Notes: generated by a model from the sequence alone, not told the origin. DNA of 64,000 nucleotides from Minisyncoccota bacterium (GCA_014376695.1 JACMRA010000001.1:1-64000), one strand, 5' to 3'. Positions 32,013 to 41,160 are shown, counted from the first letter of the stretch. Numbers and translations: made by a program.

Positions 32013-32580
32013 ATGAGAGAAAGTCCGATGGCGCTAGATCAGTTAGGTTGTTATAAAGGAAAAGGGAATGTAATGGTGGTCTTACCAGTTTTTTTGGCCG
32101 GATTTTTACAAGGATCCCCGTTAGTTCGCTCAGCCGTCGATGGAAGTGCCTGTCGAAAAAATGGCCCTGGCAACATCAATCTTAGTAGTTATGACTTAGG
32201 TCATATGGTAATCACCAAATATAGATGGGAATCATATACCCAAATTTTTTGCTAAGATTGCTAATTGTTATAATGAAGAAGGTATTGATGGGGTTATCAA
32301 AAAAAATTTTGTAGCACCTAAAGAAGGGACTGTGTACGACTCGCTTAGATCGCAAATGAGCAGCTACTCAAAAAAATTTAAGTTTGAAGTTGACCCTAGT
32401 CTGGCTTTCGGAGTTACTGAACAAATGGTAGGGGCCACAAAGGCCGGTATAATAGGTTCGCTTTCAGGGTATAATAAATCTAGGACTTTTTTTTCAGATA
32501 ATTACGGGGGCGAGGATATTATTGGTGCTTTACTTTGGTTTAGTCTTCAAACCGCTGTTACTAAAGATAGAGGTAATTGA
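32013..32580 (+). pseudogene. Hypothetical gene broken by a frameshift
   Basis: Two reading frames follow each other and look like parts of one protein. The first (32013-32255) has a hydrophobic stretch (MVVLPVFLAGFL) and ends QIFC; the second continues in the +1 frame from about 32218 (IDGNHIPKFFAKIANCYNEEG) to the TGA at 32580. Removing one base near 32218-32222 would give a single protein of about 188 residues. The second half is glycine-rich with a DNYGGEDIIGALLWF end. No family recognised. Cause may be real decay or a sequencing error. The stop codon overlaps the -35 of the first copy of the phosphoketolase promoter. Confidence 0.5.
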
Positions 32581-32708
32581 CCCAAATCCAAAATTAGGTT
32601 ATAATAGGCCAATCTACCCCCTATGTCTCAGAATCTAGCCCACGCAAGTCAGCTTTTGGCCAAGTGGCATCGCCTGACTAATTATGTCGCCGCCGCAAGC
32701 CTTTATCT
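32576..32708 (+). repeat. Direct repeat copy 1: phosphoketolase promoter and 5' end
   Basis: 133 bp matching 33564-33696 without gaps. I count eight differences, seven of them between the -10 and the ATG and only one in the coding part. Both -35 (TTGACC) and -10 (TATAAT) are intact in this copy. Confidence 0.92.
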
Positions 32709-32775
32709 GATAAAAATTCTGTCACTAGCTCGAACAGGGAATTTGACTTATCGCTTGGTAGCGACAAGGGTTTGA
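32623..32775 (+). pseudogene. Truncated duplicate of the phosphoketolase start
   Basis: The first 29 codons repeat the phosphoketolase N-terminus (MSQNLAHASQLLAKW and onward) with one change (Ile to Val), then the frame runs into unrelated DNA for about 21 codons and stops at 32775, inside the 3' end of the methyltransferase gene on the other strand. With an intact promoter in front it may be transcribed toward the methyltransferase, producing antisense RNA. It has no catalytic part. Confidence 0.8.
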
Positions 32776-33416
32776 GTTTGTATAGTATTTTCTCCGTCGT
32801 TAATGGTAGACTTGGTATTGTTGGTTGTAGATCTTGAACTAAAGTGAGTTAAGATATTCCAACAGTCCTCACCAAAAAAATAACGAACAAAATCTGGATT
32901 GGTTCTTTGTTCAGGCTTTCTGTTGCTTATCTTGAGGCAATACCTAAGTATTATCCTTCCCTCAGGTTTGACCATTGATTGCATTTTTTTTATTGCGTCA
33001 GCTTGATCTTTGACATTTTCTAACTCTTCTAAAAGACCTGAAGATACCACTAAATCATATTGGTTACATTCCGTGTATGTTAGTATATCGGCTTGAATTG
33101 CAGTAACGACTAAGCCCTCTTCTTTGGCTCTGCGGTCAATTAAATCACGTCCTGTGCTAGATATTTCAATAGCAGTAACTACTAATTTTGGATTTCTAGC
33201 TAACTCAATTGCGTATCTGCCATTGCCAGAAGCGATATCAACCAATGTTCGTGACTGGGTTACACCTTCAAGTATATACCCCAAAATATCTTTGCTGGGA
33301 CTGCCAAATCCATCAGGATTACCTGTCCATATATCGCTATAGTCTTTTGGTACCTTTGAGTTTAAGTATTTTATATTTGAGGGGGGGGTAAAAGTGTGAT
33401 TGATTTGATCGAGCAT
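32748..33416 (-). CDS. Class I SAM-dependent methyltransferase, inserted gene
   Basis: 222 residues. The Rossmann methyltransferase core is clear: motif I LVDIASGNGRYAIELA (about residues 58-73), an acidic end of strand 2 in VTAIEIS, motif with a following aspartate (AIQADIL) and YDLVVSSGLLEEL as post II. The substrate is unknown; the N-terminal DIWTGNPDGFGSPSKDI is unlike RNA or DNA methylases I know. Codons 10-12 contain a run of eight C (33381-33388 on the plus strand as G), so slippage would abolish the protein. The gene lies in reverse orientation between two copies of the phosphoketolase 5' region, which marks it as a later arrival. Confidence 0.82.
   Translation of the reverse strand: MLDQINHTFTPPSNIKYLNSKVPKDYSDIWTGNPDGFGSPSKDILGYILEGVTQSRTLVDIASGNGRYAIELARNPKLVVTAIEISSTGRDLIDRRAKEEGLVVTAIQADILTYTECNQYDLVVSSGLLEELENVKDQADAIKKMQSMVKPEGRIILRYCLKISNRKPEQRTNPDFVRYFFGEDCWNILTHFSSRSTTNNTKSTINDGENTIQTQTLVATKR
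33381..33388 (-). repeat. Homopolymer tract C8 (minus strand) in the methyltransferase gene
   Basis: Eight G on the plus strand, that is eight C in the coding strand, within ACCCCCCCCTCA near codon 11. Long G/C runs are rare in such AT-rich DNA. Confidence 0.9.
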
Positions 33417-33563
33417 ATAAACTATATAAACACCATAAACTGTATATAGTCAATAAATATTTTCAACTTGTTGTAAGTAATTGATTAAAATCAGCTAAAC
33501 GCGAACTATAACTTAAAATAAAAAACAAAACTTTGTTAGCAATTATTTAGAATATTCAATATC

Positions 33564-33696
33564 ATTGACCCAAATCCAAAATTAGGTTATAATGAGTCAA
33601 TCCATCATCTATGTCTCAGAATCTAGCCCACGCAAGTCAGCTTTTGGCCAAGTGGCATCGCCTGACTAATTATATCGCCGCCGCAAGCCTTTATCT
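33564..33696 (+). repeat. Direct repeat copy 2: functional phosphoketolase promoter and 5' end
   Basis: Partner of 32576-32708, offset by exactly 988 bases. This copy continues into the complete phosphoketolase gene. Confidence 0.92.
33565..33593 (+). promoter_or_regulatory. Phosphoketolase promoter
   Basis: TTGACC (33565-33570), 17 bases, TATAAT (33588-33593), leader about 11 nt. The same hexamers are kept in the duplicate at 32577-32605. Confidence 0.75.
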
Positions 33697-35977
33697 CCAA
33701 GATAATTTTTGGTTAGAGACCCCGCTCAAGTCTGAGCATATTAAGCCGCGTATTCTGGGCCATTGGGGAACTGTTCCTGGAATCAATCTGATTTACGGCG
33801 GTTTAAATTTGCTAATCAAAACAACTAATCAATCAACAATTTTTGTTGCGGGTCCTGGGCATGGGGCGCCTGCGGTTTTGGCTAATTTGTTTCTCGAGGG
33901 GACGCTTAGTCGCTTTTATCCTAATATTACTTACGATAAGCAGGGTTTGGAAAAAGTTATCAAAGCCTTTTCTTGGCCAGGTGGCTTTCCATCGCATACT
34001 TATCCAGGTCTTCCTGGGTCGATTAACGAGGGCGGGGAGCTTGGGTATTCGCTTGGCGTGGCTTTTGGGGCGGTGATTAACAAGCCTGATTTGATGGTGG
34101 CTGTGGTTATTGGCGATGGTGAGGCCGAGACTGGAGCTTTGTCAGCCTCGTGGATGTCGAATCGTTTCTGGAACCCAGTTGCTGATGGATTTGTGCTGCC
34201 GATTGTCCATATTAACGGTTATAAAATCTCCAATCCGACCATTTTTGGGACTATGCAGAGCGATGAATTGATCAAATATTTTGAGGGTTTTGGTTATGCC
34301 CCGATAGTTGTTGATCAAGATAATTTAAGCGGGCCTGATATTTATAATGAGTATCTAAGTAGCCTCGGCGAGGCTTACAATCAGCTGCAGAAACTTCGCT
34401 CCAATTATTCCAAAGGCCGAGTTAAATCGCGTATCCCAGTAATTCTTCTGCGGACACACAAGGGCTGGACTGGCCCAAACTACAACGGTCAAATCAAGCT
34501 CGAAAACAACAATTATTCCCACGGCATACCCCTCCAAAAACCAAAAAAAGATCAAGATGAACGCCAAATCTTAGAAAACTGGCTCAAAAGCTACAAAATT
34601 CAAGAACTTCTGACCGAGGAGTTTATCCAATCCAATCTCTTGGAAATTTTGATGACCAATCCTGACTTGCTAATGGGCAGTAACCCACTCTCTGGTATAA
34701 CGCCCGTTGCGGAGTTAATTTTGCCTGATATTGATGACCTTTATATCCAGATTGACAAGCCCGGCCAAAAAGCCACTAGTGAGCTCAAAGAGTTCGGGAT
34801 TTTGATAACTCGACTTCTTGAGAATAGTCATAATCGGCAAAACTTTGTGGTATTTAGTCCCGACGAATCGGAATCCAACAAGCTAGAGGGGTTATTCGAA
34901 GTCACTTCCAAAAAATTTTTGTGGCCAATTCGAAACTGGGACAAAGACATTGAGGACACTGGAAATGTCCTAGAAATCCTAAGCGAACAAACCCTCCAGA
35001 GCTGGATGCAGGGCTTTGTGATGACTGGTGGTTACGGGGTGTTTATTAGCTATGAGGCTTTTTTGGTGATCATAACCAGCCAAATAGACCAGTACATAAA
35101 ATTTACTCGCCAGTGCAACGAGTTTGAATGGAGGCAGCCAGTGGCCAGCCTTAATTATATTGCGACCTCAACGCTCTGGAGGCAAGATCACAACGGTTTT
35201 ACTCATCAAAACCCTAGTTTGATCAACAGTTTATTAACCAAAAAAAGTCCAATGATTGATGTTTATTTTAGTCCGGATACTAATTGCATGCTAGCTATCG
35301 GCCAAAAAATACTACCCTCTAAGTCCAAAATTAACTATGTAGTTGCGGGGAAAACTGATATTGCCGACTGGCTGACAATGGATCAGGCTCGCGAGCAAGT
35401 TGAGGCAGGGATTATGGAATGGGAGTTTGCTAGTAATTACAGAGGCTGCGAGCCAGATATAATTATTGGGGCTGCTGGTGATTATCAGACGCTTGAGACC
35501 CTGGCTGGGATTAGCTACCTCAACGACAAGTACCCAAAACTCAAAATCCGTTACCTCGGAATTAGTAGCCTTCATTGTCAAGGGTTTGGTACCAGCGATA
35601 AGCCGCTCAAAAGCTCAGATTTGGGTCAGTATTTTGGGGTCGCCAGTACGCCAGTTTTGATTAATTTTCATGGTTATCCAGAAGCCCTTGGGCAATTAAT
35701 TTACGGTACAGAACTCAGTATGCGGACAAAGATTATTGGTTATAATGAGTGCGGAACTACAACCACACCATTCGATATGCAAGTTCTCAATGGAACAAGT
35801 CGCTGGCATGTGGCAATTCTAGCACTGCAAACAATCAAGGAGCCGAATTTAAGAGTCGGGGAATTAATCCAGGAGTTAGAAGCCAAGTTAGACGCCCATA
35901 GAAAATATATCAAAAAATTTGGCGATGACTTGCCTGAGCTTAAGGATTGGCAGTTTAGCGCCATTACAAGTGCATAG
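33611..35977 (+). CDS. xfp: Phosphoketolase (xylulose 5-phosphate/fructose 6-phosphate)
   Basis: 788 residues, the full length of the family. A thiamine-diphosphate enzyme that splits xylulose 5-phosphate, and often fructose 6-phosphate, with phosphate to acetyl phosphate plus a C3 or C4 sugar phosphate. Signatures: HWGTVPGINLIYGGLN, the GPGHGAPAVLANLFLEGT segment, FSWPGGFPSHTYPGLPGSINEGGELGYSL, and the thiamine-binding GDGEAETG...N. The central E for cofactor activation lies in the second domain. No acetate kinase is next to it in this window. It would be the main fermentative entry of pentoses in a genome with a reduced glycolysis; gpmI at 7642 is consistent with use of the lower glycolytic branch. 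Confidence 0.97.
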   Translation: MSQNLAHASQLLAKWHRLTNYIAAASLYLQDNFWLETPLKSEHIKPRILGHWGTVPGINLIYGGLNLLIKTTNQSTIFVAGPGHGAPAVLANLFLEGTLSRFYPNITYDKQGLEKVIKAFSWPGGFPSHTYPGLPGSINEGGELGYSLGVAFGAVINKPDLMVAVVIGDGEAETGALSASWMSNRFWNPVADGFVLPIVHINGYKISNPTIFGTMQSDELIKYFEGFGYAPIVVDQDNLSGPDIYNEYLSSLGEAYNQLQKLRSNYSKGRVKSRIPVILLRTHKGWTGPNYNGQIKLENNNYSHGIPLQKPKKDQDERQILENWLKSYKIQELLTEEFIQSNLLEILMTNPDLLMGSNPLSGITPVAELILPDIDDLYIQIDKPGQKATSELKEFGILITRLLENSHNRQNFVVFSPDESESNKLEGLFEVTSKKFLWPIRNWDKDIEDTGNVLEILSEQTLQSWMQGFVMTGGYGVFISYEAFLVIITSQIDQYIKFTRQCNEFEWRQPVASLNYIATSTLWRQDHNGFTHQNPSLINSLLTKKSPMIDVYFSPDTNCMLAIGQKILPSKSKINYVVAGKTDIADWLTMDQAREQVEAGIMEWEFASNYRGCEPDIIIGAAGDYQTLETLAGISYLNDKYPKLKIRYLGISSLHCQGFGTSDKPLKSSDLGQYFGVASTPVLINFHGYPEALGQLIYGTELSMRTKIIGYNECGTTTTPFDMQVLNGTSRWHVAILALQTIKEPNLRVGELIQELEAKLDAHRKYIKKFGDDLPELKDWQFSAITSA

Positions 35978-36042
35978 CATAACTAAATACAACTCGTAAA
36001 TAGTTAGTCAAATACCTGCTTCCTAACATCCTAATTTACACC

Positions 36043-36477
36043 TCACCGCGAAACTTGGGAATAATTATTTCCAATATGTGACTCTGTCAGGGCTGTTTTA
36101 ACAATTGTAACGATATTTTCTGGCAAGCTATCGAGGGTAACCCATTGAATATCATCGCATTTATCTGGCTCATTGATAGCAGCTTCACCCTCCCACTTAT
36201 GGCAAAGGAAGAAAAAATCAATTCTTTCTGGATCCGAAATTAAATTATTAGATACATGTACCAGCTCTATATCTTCAGGCAAAATTAAAATATTAACCTC
36301 TTCTTTTGCCTCTCTTATCATAGCTTCTTTAAGACTCTCCCCGCCATCAAGGTGGCCTGCTGGCAATGAATAATATCCGTCCATATAGTCTGTGTTAAAT
36401 CTACGGGTAAGACAGTATTGACCCTGAACATTTTTTAGAATTAAATATACTGCTGGAATTATTGAATGTCTGGTCAT
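36043..36477 (-). CDS. NUDIX hydrolase
   Basis: 144 residues covering one NUDIX domain. The box reads GHLDGGESLKEAMIREAKEE followed by V, matching GX5EX7REUXEE. The N-terminal strand HSIIPAVYLILKN and YYSLPAGHL are typical of MutT-like or ADP-ribose-type members. It lies 41 bases downstream of ddl on the same strand, so it is probably the second gene of a two-gene unit. Substrate unknown. Confidence 0.92.
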   Translation of the reverse strand: MTRHSIIPAVYLILKNVQGQYCLTRRFNTDYMDGYYSLPAGHLDGGESLKEAMIREAKEEVNILILPEDIELVHVSNNLISDPERIDFFFLCHKWEGEAAINEPDKCDDIQWVTLDSLPENIVTIVKTALTESHIGNNYSQVSR

Positions 36478-36518
36478 AATTTTCTATTGCTTATTTTTTA
36501 TGGATATGTTAAACTGAA

Positions 36519-37457
36519 TTAGTAACAATTTAGCATTTCTTTAACTAGCCTATCAAAATCCCACCCGTAAGCCAGTGCTGACCTTGGAGACAGGCTACCG
36601 CTTGTCATGCCTGGGCTTGTATTAATTTCTAAGAATACAATTTCTCGCGTCTCAGGATTATAAATAAAATCAGACCTTGTGAGTCCACGGGCTCCGATAA
36701 TATTATGCACTTGCACGGATAATTCTTGAGTTCTCACCAACACTTCTTGGGGTAAATTGGCTGGGAATATCTTTTGAGTAAGCTTGGAATTAAACTTTGC
36801 ATCATAATCAAAAAAACTATTAGAGCTGTCGATGGTAATCTCCCCAACTGGTAATGCCAAACCGTTAATAACAGGGCAGGTTATCTCGACTCCTTGTATA
36901 AACTCTTGGATTATTGCCGTATTAGAAGATGCAAAAGCAATCTTCAGAGCGTTTTCTAGGTCTTTCCAATCCGTAACTTTAGTTACACCAATACTTGAAC
37001 CGCCTTCATTTGGTTTAACAATAACTGGCAAAGCGAGCTGAGCTTTAATCGCCAAAACTTGTTCTTTTGTACTTTCTGGATAAAGCACCTTGGTCTGTGG
37101 AACTCGAAGCCTATACTGACCTAGAATATCGTATAAACGAGCTTTGTCCATACCTAAACTACTAGCCAAAACCCCGGATCCCGCATAAGTAATTTCAAGA
37201 GTATCCAGCATTGCCTGTAAATGCCCATCTTCGCCAAATTCTCCGTGTAAAGCGTTCACTACCAAATCAGTATTAGCATCTTTTAGGAAGTTTATAACCT
37301 GCTCCAAAACCTGACTTTTATCATTTACTAAAATTAGCTTTGTCGCCTTGTAACCTTGTCTAACCAGCGATTCAAAAATATTCTCTCCAGTCTCCATCGA
37401 GACTTCACGCTCTGTTGAGTAACCACCATAAATCACTAGTATATTTTTGTTGAACAT
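36519..37457 (-). CDS. ddl: D-alanine--D-alanine ligase
   Basis: 312-residue ATP-grasp enzyme that joins two D-alanines for peptidoglycan precursors. Signatures: ALHGEFGEDG near residue 70, the ATP-binding VKPNEGGSSIGVTKV, SDFIYNPETREIVFLEINTSPGMT with the metal-binding ENxxPG-type end, and SGSLSPRSALAYG. GYSTEREVSMETG at the start is the substrate-binding loop. All key elements present and length is normal. Together with ftsW it shows that the organism makes its own cell wall. Upstream, 37458-37637 contains only an unclear TTGACT on the minus strand. Confidence 0.95.
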   Translation of the reverse strand: MFNKNILVIYGGYSTEREVSMETGENIFESLVRQGYKATKLILVNDKSQVLEQVINFLKDANTDLVVNALHGEFGEDGHLQAMLDTLEITYAGSGVLASSLGMDKARLYDILGQYRLRVPQTKVLYPESTKEQVLAIKAQLALPVIVKPNEGGSSIGVTKVTDWKDLENALKIAFASSNTAIIQEFIQGVEITCPVINGLALPVGEITIDSSNSFFDYDAKFNSKLTQKIFPANLPQEVLVRTQELSVQVHNIIGARGLTRSDFIYNPETREIVFLEINTSPGMTSGSLSPRSALAYGWDFDRLVKEMLNCY

Positions 37458-37637
37458 ATGCTTTAAAAATCTATGAAAAAATCAAAATAGTCAATCAGTT
37501 ACGCCCTACTATTTGATCTCGGATAGTTTATGTGCAATCTAGTTAACTCGTATGTCAATTTCCACATTTACAAAACCCCAAAAATGATTTATTCTATACG
37601 GTAATATCAACCTACTCACAAAAGAAAAAATTAAAGC

Positions 37638-40430
37638 ATGGCAGGAGATCTCTACAACAATAATAGCAATGCCTCAAAACCCGTGATCTCGGATACTTCC
37701 TCCAAGAATAACCAAAATGGGGTTAATAGCCGGTCAACTGAGACTCAAAATACCGCGGGCAATAATTTGTTACCTTCTTACGGCAATCCCGCTGCCGATA
37801 CTGGGCAGTTTTTTGATGGGATAAATTCTGGGTTAGGTAGCTTTGGGCCTTCTGGTTTGATTATTAATTTGCTATTGGTCGGTATTGGTTTGAGTGCTTT
37901 TGTGGCCGTGGCTATTCGGGTTTATCGCTATTTTATCTACCGAACTACCAAGGTTGATAAGTGGCGGGATAGGATAGTCCTTGAGATTCAAGTTCCGCGC
38001 GAGACCTCCGAACAAGTCCAAAAATCCCATGGTAACACGGCAACCAAAGATGCCAAAGAATCACTGGCCATCTGTGAGCAAATTTTTCTGGTGATGGCTG
38101 AATACGCCAAAAAAGATTGGAAGTCTTGGTTATTTGGATCGGAGACTTTTAGCCTCGAGATTGTTAATGTCAAACAGGAAATTCGCTTTTGGGTCGTCTG
38201 TTCCAAAAAGACGGTTGATGTTCTTGAGCGCCAAATCGTGGCCATTTATTCGAGCGCTCATATTACTAGGCTAGACAAAACAAGCCTATTTGCCCCTAAC
38301 TCGCAAGTTTACGCCGAAGAATTAACCCTTAGTACCAGATTCGAGCTACCTTTTCGGACTTATAAGAATTTGGATGTCGAGCCACTTAATGTTTTGACTA
38401 ATGCGCTCAGCGGATTAACTTTGGAAGAAACGGGAGCTATTCAAATGGTCCTTACCCCAGTCAAAGGTGGTTCGTGGCAAAAAAAAGCCCAATTACTAGC
38501 CCTAAAAATCCAACAAGGCCAAAATCCAAAAGATATTTTGTACCCCGAATTTAATTTTTGGAAGGAGTTTTTCAAGTTTTTTGGTAGTGTAATAAGCGTC
38601 CTAAAAGGCCCAGATAAAGACGATGAAAAAAAGCCAAAAAAGGAGCGAGATATTGATTTATCAGGTAAAAAATCCCAAATTAGCCTTACGCCTCAACAGC
38701 AAGAAATGATAAAGAAACTCGAAGAAAAAGCTAGTAAGCCTGGATATTATTTTACGCTCCGTATCGCCGGTTCAGCCCCGACTCAAGAGCAAGCCAAAAA
38801 AATTGTAAATAACATTATCCCAAGTTTCCAGATTTTTGATTTTCGACCGTTTAACAGCTTCAAGAAGACCAAAACTAATACTAAGCAATTGATATACAAC
38901 TTTATCACTCGGTCGCAGAATTTTGACCCGGCCAACATAATTAACACCGAAGAAATTAACTCAATTTGGCATCTTCCATCTTGGCAAGTAGAAACCGCTT
39001 CGATCAAGTGGCTTGCAGGTCGAAGGCCACCAATTCCGCTCAACGTCCCGCTCAAAGCCGATAATACTCTCTATGTCGGGCGCGCTTCTAGTCGAGGAGT
39101 TACAAAGGACATATATATGAGTACCGAGGATAGGTTTAGACATATTTATAGTCTGGGCGGTTCTGGTTCTGGTAAATCGGTTACTATGGGCGAAATTGTC
39201 CTGCAGGATATTGCTATGGGACATGGAGTTTGCGTGGTGGATCCCCACGGCGAAACGGTTGATGATATTTTGAGGCGGATGCCACCAGAGAGGATCAAGG
39301 ATGTTATTTATTTTAGTCCGGCAATCACCGATAGGCCGCTGGCTCTAAATATGCTTGAGTTCGATCCACGCAAGCCCGAGCAAAAAACCCTTTTGATTAA
39401 CACGCTTTTTAGTATTTGGGATAAGTTGTACGACCTCAAAAAAACCGGAGGGCCGATGTTTGAGAACTATATGAAAAACGCCATGCGGCTTGTAATGGGC
39501 CACAAAGAATCTGGGGCGACCTTGATGGAAATTTCCAAGGTTTTGACCGACGATGATTTTCGGGCTTTTAAGCTTGCGATGTGTAACGAGCCAGAAGTAG
39601 TAGATTTTTGGGAGAAAGAGGCCACCAAAGCCGGTGGAGATGCCAGTCTCGAGAATATGGTACCTTATATCACCTCCAAGCTCTCACCTTTTGTCAATAA
39701 TGACTTTATTCGCCCGATGATAGGTCAGAATTCTTCGGTAATTAACTTTCGCGAGGCCATGGATAATAATAAGATTGTCCTGGTTTCATTGTCCAAAGGG
39801 TTGATTGGTGAGGAGTCAGCTTATTTGATTGGTATGGTATTAGTTGGCGGGCTTTTGGGGGCTGGTATGGGACGCGCCGACGGATTGGTCTATAGCGAAG
39901 ATGGCTCAAGCAAAGTCGCCCTACCTAGTGAGCGGCCGCCGTTTTTTGTGTATATTGATGAAATGCAGAACTTTTTGTTTGACGCTATTCCAAAAGGGCT
40001 TGAGGAGGTTCGAAAATACAAAGTAGGTTTTTATTTAGCCCACCAATATATCAAGCAAGTAGTCGTTGACGGCTCCGAAAAAATCAAAGACTCGATTATG
40101 GCCAACTGCGCCACCAAATTTATCTTTAGGTGTGGGGCGGACGATGCTAAGTATCTCGAGGCCGAGTTTTATCCATTAAATGCCCAAGATATTGCAAGTC
40201 CCGAGTCCCGCACTTTTAATGCTATATGTTTACTCAACGATCATAAATCAGCTCCGTTCAATATTGCGGCCTATTATCCAGAATATATGCGAGTTGCCAA
40301 AGATCCAGAACTCAAAAAAGCCGGCGAAAAACAACGTCAAGAAATCATCGAAATGATCAAGCAAAAATACGGCAGGCCAAAAGAAGTCATCGAAAAAGAG
40401 ATAAGGGACCGAGCCAAGATTTTCTTCTAG
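37638..40430 (+). CDS. TraG/VirD4-like membrane ATPase of a type IV or pilus-like system
   Basis: 930 residues. The N-terminus is a long polar Asn/Ser-rich stretch (1-65) followed by a membrane helix at about 75-95. The C-terminal half is a FtsK/HerA-type motor: Walker A GGSGSGKS at about residue 507-514, VVDPHGETVDDILRR, and Walker B FFVYIDEMQNF at about 770, followed by LAHQYIKQ. The section between (about 110-430) is variable. Proteins with this layout are widespread in CPR genomes and annotated as type IV secretory system conjugative DNA transfer ATPases. No other secretion gene, relaxase or pilin lies next to it here. It may energise DNA uptake or transfer of protein or DNA to a host cell; this is inference. 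Confidence 0.85.
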   Translation: MAGDLYNNNSNASKPVISDTSSKNNQNGVNSRSTETQNTAGNNLLPSYGNPAADTGQFFDGINSGLGSFGPSGLIINLLLVGIGLSAFVAVAIRVYRYFIYRTTKVDKWRDRIVLEIQVPRETSEQVQKSHGNTATKDAKESLAICEQIFLVMAEYAKKDWKSWLFGSETFSLEIVNVKQEIRFWVVCSKKTVDVLERQIVAIYSSAHITRLDKTSLFAPNSQVYAEELTLSTRFELPFRTYKNLDVEPLNVLTNALSGLTLEETGAIQMVLTPVKGGSWQKKAQLLALKIQQGQNPKDILYPEFNFWKEFFKFFGSVISVLKGPDKDDEKKPKKERDIDLSGKKSQISLTPQQQEMIKKLEEKASKPGYYFTLRIAGSAPTQEQAKKIVNNIIPSFQIFDFRPFNSFKKTKTNTKQLIYNFITRSQNFDPANIINTEEINSIWHLPSWQVETASIKWLAGRRPPIPLNVPLKADNTLYVGRASSRGVTKDIYMSTEDRFRHIYSLGGSGSGKSVTMGEIVLQDIAMGHGVCVVDPHGETVDDILRRMPPERIKDVIYFSPAITDRPLALNMLEFDPRKPEQKTLLINTLFSIWDKLYDLKKTGGPMFENYMKNAMRLVMGHKESGATLMEISKVLTDDDFRAFKLAMCNEPEVVDFWEKEATKAGGDASLENMVPYITSKLSPFVNNDFIRPMIGQNSSVINFREAMDNNKIVLVSLSKGLIGEESAYLIGMVLVGGLLGAGMGRADGLVYSEDGSSKVALPSERPPFFVYIDEMQNFLFDAIPKGLEEVRKYKVGFYLAHQYIKQVVVDGSEKIKDSIMANCATKFIFRCGADDAKYLEAEFYPLNAQDIASPESRTFNAICLLNDHKSAPFNIAAYYPEYMRVAKDPELKKAGEKQRQEIIEMIKQKYGRPKEVIEKEIRDRAKIFF

Positions 40431-40464
40431 GGTTTAGCGAAGGCTCACAGCTTTTTTGCAGATT

Positions 40465-41160
40465 CTACCACTGAACTTCCGCCAGTCCATTTGCCTTGAG
40501 GAATTGATTACATTCTTTGAAGTGTCCGTTACCAAAGAAACCGTTATGGGCCGAAAGGGGAGAGGGATGGGTCGACTCCAGGACTAAATGATTGTTGCCT
40601 TGATTAGAGAGACTGTTTATAATCGCTTCTTTTTTACGGGCGTTAGCTCCCCATAATATAAATACTACATTTTCTTTTTGGGCGGCGATTATCTCGATTA
40701 CTTGGTCTGTGAACTTACTCCAGCCGTATTTGGAATGTGAATTAGCCTCGGCTTCTCGGACCGTAAGGGTGGTATTTAGCAGCAAAATTCCCTGCTGGGC
40801 CCAGCGGGTAAGGTCAGGATCTTTGAGATAAGGATATTTTTGTGTTTTAAATTCGTCAAATTCATTAATTATCTCTTTGTACATATTTTGCAGGCTTGGC
40901 GGCACTCGATTGCCAGGTAAGGTCGAGAAAGCCAGCCCATCAGCAACTTTGGGTGTGTGGTAGGGATCTTGGCCGAGAATTACGACCTTTACCTTGTCAA
41001 ACGGGGTCAAATCAAAGGCTCTAAAGATATTGCCAGGAGCTGGATAGATTATACTTGAGGAGTATTCAAGCTTGACTTTGGCTACCAAATCCTCAAAATA
41101 TTTTTGATCGAATTCTGATTGTAGGACGCGTTGCCAAGATGGATGGATTTTTACTTGCAT
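40465..41160 (-). CDS. ung: Uracil-DNA glycosylase, family 1
   Basis: 231 residues. Removes uracil from DNA at the start of base excision repair. The catalytic water-activating motif is GQDPYHTPKVADGLAFS, the uracil recognition and Asn parts are LLLNTTLTVREAEANSH, and the leucine-intercalation loop is HPSPLSAHNGFFGNGHF. All catalytic residues of family 1 are intact. It pairs functionally with the AP endonuclease at 6633. Separated by 37 bases from the next gene upstream on the same strand. Confidence 0.97.
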   Translation of the reverse strand: MQVKIHPSWQRVLQSEFDQKYFEDLVAKVKLEYSSSIIYPAPGNIFRAFDLTPFDKVKVVILGQDPYHTPKVADGLAFSTLPGNRVPPSLQNMYKEIINEFDEFKTQKYPYLKDPDLTRWAQQGILLLNTTLTVREAEANSHSKYGWSKFTDQVIEIIAAQKENVVFILWGANARKKEAIINSLSNQGNNHLVLESTHPSPLSAHNGFFGNGHFKECNQFLKANGLAEVQW

